A DNA stretch of 64,000 nucleotides from Blepharisma japonicum (Eukaryota > Ciliophora > Heterotrichea > Heterotrichida > Blepharismidae), in contig CATKHK010000078.1 in the NCBI GenBank assembly GCA_949751835.1, forward strand, positions 1 to 64,000, in the 5' to 3' direction. Below are positions 33,757 through 44,154 of the stretch, piece after piece (position 1 is the stretch's first letter; each line of letters opens with the position of its first letter). The position numbers and the translations under genes were made by a program. The notes below the pieces were generated by a model that had not been told where the DNA came from, ran no database searches, and worked only from the letters and a program-made list of their open reading frames with translations.

Positions 33757-36229
33757 TTAGTATTCATTAATCCTTATCATTGTTTTTTGGTCTAAGCTAA
33801 ACTTATAATAGCCATCATGATCTCCTCTGCAGCCAATATATATTGCTTCCTTATTATAAGAGCAATAAACTTGTGAAGGATAATCGAAGAATTCATTAAT
33901 GTCTGCTATTTTGACCCAAGATATATCATCGTTTTTGCTTTCATATATCTTTCCTTTATTATAGCACTCAATTAATAATAAACCGCCAGCATTGATCAGG
34001 ATTTTTCTCACCCCTCCTTCAAAATCGATGCCATTTATTGGCTCGAAGCTGTTATTTATTATTGAATATCTCAAAATGTTCTGATTTTCACGACCGGCAA
34101 TCAAAATATTATTATTAAACTCCAAACAGTGACATTCCCAATCAGGTTGGGGCAATGGTTTTAACTTGTACCATCTTTCTCTTTTCAAATCAAATCTCTC
34201 TGATAAAGTTAACTTATTTTGGCCATTTTTTCCTCCAAAGCAGTACACATTATTATTGAAATAAGTAGCTGATGAGCTACTGCAAGGTGTTCCAGATCGC
34301 AAACTTTCGACTTGATGATCTTTATGAATTATAAATGTAATTCCAGATGCAGGATAATTTCCAAAACAGAATAAATTACTATCTGGAATATAAGTAATGC
34401 AAGTATGGTTCTGCAGGTTTTCTGGAATGTTTTCTAAAACTATTTCTTTTTCTGTTTGATTTTCGGTGTTATAAACAATCAAAGAAGTTCTATCATAGAA
34501 ATTACTGTCTAAGAAAATAAAGTGAACTGACACGATAGTAAGCATTCATAAATTCGCTGCGATCTCAATCATCAGAATTATTAATTCCATTTTTGGGTCA
34601 TATTGAAAGAGTTTTTCTGTATTCATCCTCAGTTTCTGGATTATTCACTCTGTTTAAAATCCTAGTTATTAGAGAAGTAACAGTTTGAGTTGGGCCTATG
34701 ACAAAAGCTGGGTTAACAACCGTAGGCGTGACAGGTGTCTTATTACGGCTATTTCAATATTTCATGATCTTTTCCCATCTCAAAGAAATAAAAATTGCAA
34801 GTCCTGCTATTATTACGAATCCAACAATTGCTATCAAAGCACTTAATCAACCAGGAAATGAACTACTGCTGCCCTGGCACGAGTTAGTGCTGTTCGAGCT
34901 CGATGTGCAATTTGTTGTCCATGGGTTGGGATTTGGTGCAGGATTAGTAGAATTTGTTGGGCTCGGACAATTGCTAGAGCCTGATGTGCAATTTGTTGTT
35001 CCTGGACTTGGGTTTGGACAATTGCTAGAGCCTGATGTGCAATTTGTTGTTCCTGGGCTTGGGTTTGGTGCAGGATCAGTAGAACTTGTTGTGCTTATTT
35101 GGGATTGTGTACCAACAGTGGCAAATCCAACTCTCTTGTTTGGCATGTCATAAAGTGTATAAAACCTTCTGAGAAAAGCGTCGCCTATAATTCATGTATT
35201 GGCAGTTGTTGAATAGTCAAATGTTGGGTAGCAATATGTATCAGCTTTTTGCAAATACCCAGCCGATTTTATTCTAAATTTAACTCCACTTAATTGAAAT
35301 ATAAAGTCAGGGTATTTTTCATTGCAATTGCAATTTAGTTTCCCTAAACCATTAGCTGAGCAAGCATAATTAGCTTCTAAGAGCCTTAAAATTTCACTGA
35401 TGACATTTTGTGGTCCTAATATGTAACTTGTTCCAGGACTTATTCTTGCTTTATACCCTCCTGCAAAAATTTTTTGGCCAAAAATAACACACTCAGAGTC
35501 CAATTCCCAAAACCCATCAGAATTTGCTGCATTTAAATATGTAAACTCTGTCTCTGCTGCATATTTAGAAATATCATAGCCATCAATAATAAGCATTGAT
35601 TCGCCATTATTTGGTAAGTCAGAAAAGCTGCTTGAGTCATTTAAATAAAGCGAAAAAATCAAATTTTTAATATCACGTTGAGCGTATAATGTGCTCAAGA
35701 TAGAGCTAGCTCCATTTTTGGCAGCACTAAAACCAAGCCCAAATATCCCATCTGGCTTGAGATCATCAGTTCCATATTCATCATCGACTAAAACAATGCC
35801 TTGAGAATTCGCAGTCAGTTCTCCTATGCGAACTGTTTCGTTTCCAGTATTACCTTTCATCCGGCCAACAGTATCTATTGTCAAATAGTTATTTCCACTT
35901 TTAAATGTTGAAGAATGATCTGAATCGAATTTACTAGCCCAACTACGGCACGATTCACAGCTTTTTGAATCTATCAAAATCCATGAGGTCCTTAGGGAGA
36001 CTAACAAAGAAAACTTTTGGGGAGGAGTTCCAATCTCAGCGTCGACATAATATTGATTCTAAATAAAATCTACATTTTCAATGTTCGTCACCTTTGCTGA
36101 CGATGAAAGGCCTCTAAGCAATCAAGAGGATTTTGAATCATGAAGGTTTGATGATGATCTTAATTTTTCCTTCAAAGGAAGATAAATTAAGGCATCTACA
36201 CAATAAATGAGGAGGAAGTGAAATAGCAT
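33757..36229 (-). CDS. Gene E: pseudo-pepsin receptor with kelch tail, frameshifted
   Basis: From ATG 36229, with a 15-nt intron at 36059-36073 and UGA as Trp: signal peptide (MLFHFLLIYCVDA), pro-like segment, A1-fold ectodomain (NQYYVDAEIGTPPQ; first site RTSWILID; second site ISPGTSYILGP; both Asp missing), Pro/Asn/Thr stalk with repeated NCTSG sequons, TM helix (LIAIVGFVIIAGLAIFI) and cytoplasmic linker. At 34502-34512 it lacks two bases relative to gene D, so this frame ends at TAA 34502 after 570 residues. The kelch module (33757-34545; CFGNYPASG, YFNNNVYCFGG, LKPLPQPDWEC) stays open in another frame. Either a recent pseudogene, a sequencing error, or a natural truncation giving a kelch-less receptor. 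Confidence 0.85.
34890..35095 (-). repeat. Stalk-encoding tandem repeats in gene E
   Basis: Units built on PNPSPGTTNCTSGSSNCP recur three times with small changes. Each carries an NCT or NCTS glycosylation-type sequon. Gene D has the same unit in a different copy number, so the stalk length varies between paralogues. Confidence 0.85.
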
Positions 36230-37237
36230 TTATCGATTTTATTATTATAAGCCGGCAAGAATAATAAATATTACGATTTTGAAAAATTAGTCTTTATTAT
36301 AATACCTTCTACAAAATTTTTGACACAACAAATCAAAAGCAAAAACAAAAAATAAAGATTTTCGCTGTAGATATAATTAATTTTGTATAATTTTTTTCTT
36401 TTTGATCATTCTTTATCTATAGAAGTTATAAATAGAGTTTTAAAAATTTTAGTATTTATAAAATGAAGATAGAGGGAATTTTTAAATTGATAGTCGAGAA
36501 AAGAAAATATGAAGGTTTAACTTGGCAAAAACTGGTTCACCAATTTTTTGCTAAAGAAATTTATTAGTCCAGCTAAATTACCTAGAGCTTTTAAGTTCTC
36601 TAAAATTCAAGAATTCCATGGATAAAACAGAGAAAATGCCTTTGGAGGATTATAATATCAATGTCAACTAATGCTGCTCTTATTTCCCACTCTATTAGAT
36701 TGGAATAAAATATCTTTAAATTCAATTTTTGGAGTATATCAAGGGGGAATTAAATAAAATGCTTTTATAGTTTTTCATAGCTGCTAATGATATCCTCTTG
36801 ATAAAAAGGAAAATTTGAAATAAAAGCCTTTCCTTGGGATTTTGGTTTTTCACGAGAATGCGACTGCTAAAGAAGCAGAAATAAAGAAAAAATAATTTTT
36901 ATCATTTAATCTTTTAATTATGAGAAAAATGCATTATGTAGATAATTGAAATCAAAAATAGTAATTTTAATAACTATTAAGTATTTTTATCATTAAGAGA
37001 TTTTTTTAAACAATATTAAATGAGAAGATGTATTAATAAGCCCAAATAAATTATTTGGTTGATATCTGACTTGCTGGTCATTAAATAATTTAATTTTAAT
37101 CGCAGTGGATTTTTAATATCAAAACAGGAATAAAAGCATTCTGTATTCTTGAAATAAATTTTTCGCAATTTTTTACACTTCGATAGTAAAATATAATTAT
37201 AATCTTACAAGTTTTGCAACTATAATTTGGATAAAAT
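36230..37237. other. Intergenic region between gene E and the WD40 gene
   Basis: The first 750 bases are the duplicated flank shared with 30940-31640. The rest is AT-rich with no coding signal. It holds the divergent promoters of both neighbours. Confidence 0.45.
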
Positions 37238-39628
37238 ATGCTGTTTAGTTTTAATTTAATAAATATGAAAATATGTAAAATGAACTATTTTGGAAGAAAT
37301 GCTCCAATAAGCAAAGACAAAATTAATTTGTTTTTAGCTCAAAAAGTAACTGCAAGTTTTCAAAGCTTAAAAGATCTTGATTCCTTAAAAGAAAGCTACT
37401 TAAATAAAATTAATTTCAATTCCTTTTACGAAATTAAAACTTTTATTATAGATTCTCTTACTGAAGACTTAAAAGAAGTTCTTTACCGTATAGTTTTATT
37501 ATCAAAAACTACAGATTTCATCAATTTAGCTTCCAGCAATGCAATTACTTTTCTCAATAAATCTGGGGTTTCGTTCGTGAATGAGGATTTTTCTAAGATA
37601 AAAATTCCCAACGCAGATTTATCATATGGAATGTTCATTAACACAAATTTTGAGTCAGGAAACCTGTGTGGAGTCAATTTCTCGATGGCTCATCTTTATG
37701 ATACAAGCTTTAAAAATTGCAATATGATCAATGCAGATTTTGGAATAAAACATCTAAAAGTTGGACTAAGAACAGTTTCTAAATGTCTACAGTTTTCTGC
37801 TTGTGGGAGGTTTCTTGCAATTACAGTTGATAAAGTAATAGTTCTATATGATCAAGAAACATATAATAAATTAGCTCTTTTTGACCAATCTAGCTGTTTC
37901 CCCAGCAATCCGAGCTGTTATAATTTGAATAATGGACTCAAGGCGGATAAATACAGGTCTTCGGGCTATAAGAAAATTGCTGAGCTTATTGGGCATTCTT
38001 CGACTGTAGAAAAATTGTTGTTTTCGGATAATGGAAAATATTTAGCTTCTTGGTGCAAAGAAAATATTTTGATATTATGAGATACTTTTTCGAAGCTTCA
38101 AATTGAAAAATTTAAAGGCATGAATCCTCACTTCAGTTTTTCGCCTTGCAATAATTATATATGTTTAACCTTCAAACATGTAGGATGATACGAGAGCCTT
38201 ATAAAGATATACGATATAAATTCCAAAGCAATAGTGGAAGAAATTGGGGACACTTGACCCAATTTAATGCAGGTTAATTTTTTGCATATAGAAAAAAGAT
38301 TGATAATATTTAACGGAAACGATTACTATCTCAGAGTATGAGATTTAACTACCAAAACTGTGGTAAATAAGATGCTTTGTGCTTGAAATTGGCAATTAGC
38401 TGTGTCTTTAAATCGAAAATATATAACTCTTTATTGGATTTATGTAGGCACAATTGCTGTGCATTGTACTAAAACACTTGAAATTATTCATACCCTTAAA
38501 TCAGATGTTAGCATTCGCTATTTCAAAAATAACCATTTTTCTGGGAATTATTTGGCTTGGTGTTCTAAAAATAAATCATTAAAAGTTTTTGATATGAACT
38601 CAAAGGAAATTATTTTAGAAATTTATCAGAATAAAAATTGGCAAAATGAGTCCATTAATCTTCACAGAGACCAATTAATTGTAGGAACTTCCGATAAAAG
38701 ATTGAAATCATGAAAAATCCCTTTAAATCCTGAAATAAATAAGAAAATGTCTGAAAAAAACGGAATAACAATAGTTTCTTTTTCTCGAGATAACCAATTT
38801 TTTGCTGTTATAGCTATAGAAGGGGGAATTTATATTTTTATCACTAAAACTCAAAAATTATTAAAGAAATTTCAGCTTTATAAACAAAAAATATCATGTG
38901 TTGCCTGATCAGAAAATATCTTGGCTACTCTAAGCCATACCATAATTATTTGAGATATTTATAATGGAATTCCATTAAAAGAAATAACTCTATTCCATAA
39001 AGTCCATATTTTTGAGTTTTCTCCTGATACCAAAAAATTATTATACTGTCTTAAATCGTCCTTAATTGCAATATGAGATATTGATAAGGATCAAAAAATT
39101 TCCGAATGACTTTGCAATGGTATCTGTGTCACTAAATGCTGCTGATCAAGATGTGGAAACTTTGTAATTGCTGCTTGCTCTGATAAGTCAATAAAAATGT
39201 TAAAAGCAGATAATCTTGAATTATTGACAGAACTTCCGAATAGTAATGTAAAAATTGATTTAATGAATATTTCGGTATCTGGAGAATATTTAGTTGCTTG
39301 TAGCTTAGTGAAAAGGGGGATGATTTGACGTTTACCAAAAAATATTAAAGAGACTAAAATTGTCCAAGAATTTTGTATGAAAAATGTGATAAGTTCAATT
39401 TTGTGATCACCTGATGGGAAAAAAGTTTTCATAGGTGATGTTAGAGGGAAAATAATAATTTGGGATTTATCTGAAGGAAAGCTATATCAAGTAATAACTG
39501 CTCATAAGGGAACTGTGACTTCGCTCCATTTTTCAACAACTGGGAATTGTCTTATTAGCGGAAGCAAAGATCGGACAGTAAAACTATGGAATTTTGATCA
39601 CTTATTGCATATTGTTGCGAAAAATTAG
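37238..39628 (+). CDS. WD40-repeat protein with pentapeptide-like prefix
   Basis: 796 residues, single exon, about a dozen UGA read as Trp, TAG stop. Residues 1-120 are helical and unassigned. Residues about 125-165 show a short pentapeptide-repeat-like run (NADLSYGMF, NTNFESGNL, CGVNFSMAHL, NADF), followed by an array of divergent WD40 repeats from about 175 to the end. Clearest blades are HSSTVEKLLFSDNGKYLASW with UGA-Trp at the WD position, and the last one, HKGTVTSLHFSTTGNCLISG then DRTVKLWNF. WD40 propellers are interaction platforms; pentapeptide plus WD40 is a layout I associate with large ciliate and cyanobacterial scaffold proteins. No catalytic domain is present. Closely spaced upstream ATGs (37238, 37265, 37280) leave the exact start open. 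Confidence 0.88.
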
Positions 39629-39721
39629 ATATTTACTGACAGCTAAAATGCTTCTGAGTCTAACTTTTTAATTTATAATAAGACTAGCTTGAATATATAT
39701 GTTTTTAACCTAATTTTTAAA

Positions 39722-41285
39722 TTATTAACGTCTAATTCTAATTTTACTTGAATTCGGATCATTGTTGTAGAACTCTTCAAATTCGTTTATATCATCCTCC
39801 AATAGCATTTCATACTCTTTTTCTAGGTTTCTTTTTATTGTATCAAGAACAAATTCGTGTTCTATGTATGCTAAACTAATTGAAGTGCCAAAACTTTCAT
39901 GGATTGCTTCATATATATTTTTACCATTTTCACATTTCACTGAAATTTGATAAAAATGACAGGAAGTTTCTGTATACTTATTTACATAATACCCATTTTT
40001 TTCAGTTGCAATCGCTAGCATATTAGAATCTGAATTAATTGAAAGACCATTGATAATATATTTTTTCTCATTGTGAACAAAGCCTTCTTTATTGAGTTTT
40101 TATTTTCATCCCCTTCATTACTCAAAAATGTCTTTAGCATGTCCATGTTTAGGTTTTGCCCCATCCTCTAGGCCTAGTGATCATAATAGCTTGATTCTTA
40201 TCATTTACACTTTTTAATAAGCAGTGTAGGTCTAGATGAAAACACCTCAGCAAGAAGTTTTTATCCAACCTTTTTACTGATTTTTAAACGTAAAATTCCA
40301 TGTAACTAAAAATGGCAAAAAAAAATTTTTAAATGAGGCTTTGCTGGCGGAAAACCTCATAGTACAAAAAATAGCCTTTTTTCTGACCAATAGTAAAACA
40401 CTTATGGAAAAACCTCACATACCAAAAATTAAAATATTGCAAATGATATGCAAATATTTGGTTGAAGCAGACAATTCACAAAGATATTTTGGTAAATTTT
40501 ATCTGTGTTTAACCTGAAGTATTATATTTAGTGATATCTGATAATATATAGCATTTAACAATTCTAGTATATTTACATTAATTTTTAAAATTAATAAGGT
40601 AGTCTTGTCTTATATTTTACTTGCTAATTATAGAGGTAGATGATATCTATGGGATTTTAATAATTAATTAATCTGGGAAAATTTATATTCTAGGCACAAT
40701 AAAATAAAGATTTCCTCCTTTTACCTTCAGTACTTTCCTGTCATTCTATTGCCTGCAGTGATAAGCTATTCAACATTCTTTAAATAACTATTTTCATTTA
40801 ATAAATTAACGCTGCTGATGCATCATTCTCTTGTTTTATCTCAAAAAATCCAAGCTTTAAAGCAAAAACTCCACAACGCTCCACATCACTAACCACTTTC
40901 CATTTTTTAGTTACTTGAAATTTTATGTTTAAAAGATCTTAGAAAATGTTGGAGGAAAACATCTCGCTGAGGTTTTTTCCGCTTCACCCAGTAGCATCTT
41001 ATCAGCAAAAATATTTTCGCTTTTTATAAGTTCTCTAAAAGAATTTCCAGGTTTATCGAATTTTCAATTATCTTTTATTTTAAGTGTTGAAAAGTCTACA
41101 TTGCTGTATGAAAATTTTTTTTCCAGCTGCATTTAAAGTGTGATTTGAGGTATTCTCAATATTAGTTCAAAATTCTAAACGATCTGTTGCCATATTAATT
41201 TCTTCTATTTGGACATCAAGAGTTAAAAAATCGACTTCAGATATCGTATTGATTAGTTCGCGATCATTTAATACCATATTTAAAA
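39722..41285 (-). pseudogene. Decayed, 3'-truncated AAA-ATPase-like gene, copy 2
   Basis: Parallel to 31980-33490. It begins with a 66-codon open stretch from ATG near 41273 (MVLNDRELINTISEVDF, then DRLEFWTNIENTSN). Then follow a Walker A in broken frame near 40170 (ITRPRGWGKT, then LNMDMLKTFLSNEG) and an open frame to 39725 (YYVNKYTETSCHFYQI, YEAIHESFGTSISLAY). It ends just before the Walker-B part that copy 1 retains, 94 bases from the WD40 gene's stop. The 39725-40021 frame could still give a 98-residue peptide but lacks any complete domain. Confidence 0.65.
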
Positions 41286-41604
41286 TTATCGATTTAAAAA
41301 GAGCTAAGCCCTAAGATTCTAAAAATGAAATTTCACTCTGTTCTAGTAAAATCTTTATTCATTTTTTCTCACAATTTCCCAATTCAAAAACAAGGAGAGA
41401 TGACTGAAAAGCTTAGGATTCTTCAAATATTATTACCAGCTTTATATTAAAAAGCACACAAAGTTTTAGATATCTATCCTTCAAGATTTCTACTTTTCTA
41501 ATATAAAATAAATATACTGAAACCCTTATATTTTAACATATGCTATTTTACTCCTTAATATTAAAGGATAAGCAAATTTCTGACACAATGATATATACAT
41601 TTTT

Positions 41605-41690
41605 ACTCTCGCAAGAAACAGCATTTCCCGGAGGACCGGCATACCACGAGAGTTTAGCATGCTAAAATGAGAGTTTGACTCACCAAACTC
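41605..41690. ncRNA. Cluster of three perfect stem-loops, candidate structured RNA
   Basis: In 86 bases: ACTCTCG (41605) pairs with CGAGAGT (41647-41653) around a GC-rich loop containing GGAGGACCGG; directly after it is the palindrome TTAGCATGCTAA (41654-41665); then GAGTTTG/CAAACTC (41671-41690). It lies 84 bases past the 3' end of the minus-strand Ubl gene, so it could also act in that transcript's 3' region. Not a tRNA by layout. Confidence 0.3.
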
Positions 41691-41773
41691 TTAGTACAAT
41701 TACATCTAAAATCAAATATTTTAAAATTTCAATAAGTAATATATTTTATATAATAAATATCATTTTATTATAC

Positions 41774-42979
41774 TTAATTGTCATCTGTTGCTGACATCAA
41801 TAAATATTCTTCGCCTTTTTCTCTAGCTTCAACTTTAATCCATTTCCAACGTTCTACATTCTCTTCAAACGTGGTATAGCTATCTCTTCTAGCTTCACAA
41901 CTTTTAGATTCAATTGGCATACTAATTTCGTCACTTCTATGCCTTTTCACTCCTCTAAATTTCCACTTGCAGTCAAAAAATCCACAATTTTCTGAATCAC
42001 CTGCTTTTTGCTTGCAAACTGGGCAATATAAATTTGTTGCAATTTCACCTATATTAAATACCCCAAATCCTTTATTTACTAAAATAAATCCCTCTCTTGC
42101 AGCTTCACATTCAGGGTTATAGCATTTAGTTTTAAAAGAAATCCCTCTTTTGACAGTTCTCCAAGCTGGAGCATTTTCGTCAAATTTCAAGTGGATTTCC
42201 TTTTCATGGGAAATATTGGCAAAATTAAACCCAGCATTTGTGCCTCCACTTCCACCTCCACCTCCACCTAAGGCTGCATTTTGTGCTTCAATGAGATCGT
42301 TATCTTTAATACCTAAGCTTTCGATAGTTTCATTATCGTCTAAAGGCATGTCGTTTTTGATTAGCCGAGAGCACCTTTTACCTTTGCAGGCTAAAATCCA
42401 TTTTAATTTCAAGATTTTTGATTTTCCTTTAATATATACCCATGTCGAGCTTCCGTCGTTGAAACATATTGAAACATGCACATAAGCTCTGGTGTAGATT
42501 TTTTCTGCTTTTAATATAATTTTTAATGGGGAAGAATTATCGATCGCATCCAGGCAAGCATCAGGGTTCAATATATCGAAGCATTTGAATTTAATTTGCC
42601 TTAAATCTGAATTATTGATAAGGGACATACGTTCGATGATCTTTGTCAGTAGGTCATAAATTGTATATCTCTCAGGAAATGGAAAACTTATCAGTCCTGC
42701 TACTTGGAGAGAGCTGATTCTGTAATGGATTTTCCATATCGGGACACTTTGAGCAAACATAAATGAGAGCCCTTGCATCCAATTTTTATCATCACGCTTT
42801 TCGTTAGGATTTAGACGTCTACCATTAGCATATAAAATTATTTCTAATGGAGATATTTGTCTCTGGGTTCCTTCAATTCGTTTGCAAATCAGTTTTGCTA
42901 TATCTATAGCTTTTGCATTCCTTGCTATTTGCCTGAGGTCGATTCATATATCATCAGCTGCAAGCGATTTAATCTCCAT
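41774..42979 (-). CDS. Ubiquitin-like-domain protein with C-terminal zinc-binding domain
   Basis: 401 residues from ATG 42979 to TAA, with one UGA as Trp at residue 12. Residues about 105-240 carry a ubiquitin-like fold ending in PLDDNETIESLGIKDNDLIE followed by a run of five to six glycines (about 240). The C-terminal domain has CYNPEC (about 287), a GFGVFNIGE stretch, CPVC (about 320), CGFFDC (about 331) and a WKFRG motif, consistent with a Cys-based zinc site. This Ubl plus Cys-rich layout recurs in multigene families of ciliates and other protists, as far as I recall; no biochemical role is established from sequence. It is divergent from the small GTPase that starts 322 bases upstream of its ATG. 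Confidence 0.75.
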
Positions 42980-43301
42980 TAATTTAAAAAGTATTAACTA
43001 ATTGCAGTTTATTATTTTAGATTGGGTATTTAGCCTTAATTTTAAAATCGACAGCCTAAGGTATTTCACTGATAGAATTATGGAATCAATTTTTATGATA
43101 CCATTTTAAATCTTAATATATTCAGAACGTCCAATAATAGCCAAAATAATTTAAGATTTGGTCTAAAATTATTATTTGTAAAGCATCTCAAGAAAAGTAG
43201 AAATATTTGAATAATTAATTAAAAACAGCTTAAACTTCAACAAAAATAGCACCATTTTTATTATGCAAGCAATAACATAATAAAAGATAACTTTCAAATA
43301 A

Positions 43302-43904
43302 ATGCAACTTGTCAGAACTATGATGATTTCTGAAACATTTTTTGAACATTGGTGATTTCTATAAAGCGACTACATTATAAGATTTGTTCTTCTAGGAGAT
43401 CATACTGTTGGGAAAACAAGCATAATAAATTTTTGTTCTTCCCATAGATCTAGACCTCTTGTGCAAATTCCTCGCGATGATGTAATTTTCATAAAGATTT
43501 TCTTAAAGGTTTTTAAATTTTTTGGAAAAAATATTAGGCTTGAGCTGTGGGATTCAGGACAATGAGCCAAGCCGATAGATCTCCCACTGAGGATTGACAG
43601 TTGGATCAATGGAGTTTTTATTATTTTCGATTTAACAAGGAGAGAAAGTTTTATTAATGCCAAAGAGTGGATATATAAAATAAAAGAAAATACTGAAAAT
43701 TGGCTTGAGGCTATTTTAGTTGGGAATAAATCAGATTTAGAGGATTATCGAGAGATCTCTTATGAAGAAGCAAAAGAATTGGCTGATGAGTTTGGACTGG
43801 TTTATTTGGAAATTTCAATAAAGGAAAATATTAATGCTAATGAGTTCATTCAGCTGACTTACTCTTTGACAAGCAAGATAGCGAATAAATTAATAAGACC
43901 TTAA
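43302..43904 (+). CDS. Divergent Rab-like small GTPase
   Basis: 195 residues after removing a 15-nt intron (43352-43366, gtgatttctataaag); without it the frame is stopped just upstream of the P-loop. G1 is GDHTVGKTS (residues 27-35), G4 is NKSD (137-140) and G5 is EISIKEN in place of the usual ETSAK. G3 reads LWDSGQW where Rabs have WDTAGQE, one residue short, with UGA coding the last Trp. No clear switch-I Thr is seen. The C-terminus (NKLIRP) has no cysteine, so it cannot be prenylated. Membrane traffic is the usual role of the family, but the altered switch regions and missing lipid anchor suggest an atypical member. A second in-frame ATG at 43320 is an alternative start. Confidence 0.85.
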
Positions 43905-44154
43905 ATCAAAATTTGAGGATTTATTAATCTAGCTTAGGAGCCTATTTTACTTAATATAGCTAGAGACAACACATTCCAAGCATTATTACCGAATATTTCT
44001 TAATTATAATTAATTATTTTGGAATTGTTATAAAGAATGTCCTCTTTATACTGCATAGATTAAAATCAATAGCAATTTATTGACAAATATATAAAAAATA
44101 GGTCTTATATTTTCATAATATATTATGATTAAACATTATAAATAAATTATCAAA

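Larger units (their letters stand above)
33540..36980. repeat. Segmental duplication, copy 2 (gene E region)
   Basis: Direct partner of 27590-31600, including 3' flank, gene and 5' flank. Matching flanks show that a whole segment, not just the coding sequence, was duplicated. Confidence 0.85.

Noticed and set aside
34698-35153. Plus-strand 151-residue ORF, and a similar one at 28868-29215
   Set aside because: Antisense shadows of the Pro/Asn/Thr stalk repeats in genes E and D, where the minus strand encodes conserved domains on both sides.
13877-36229. Calling the receptor ectodomains active aspartyl proteases
   Set aside because: The fold signatures are present, but neither D-T/S-G motif is found in any of the five copies at the expected positions.
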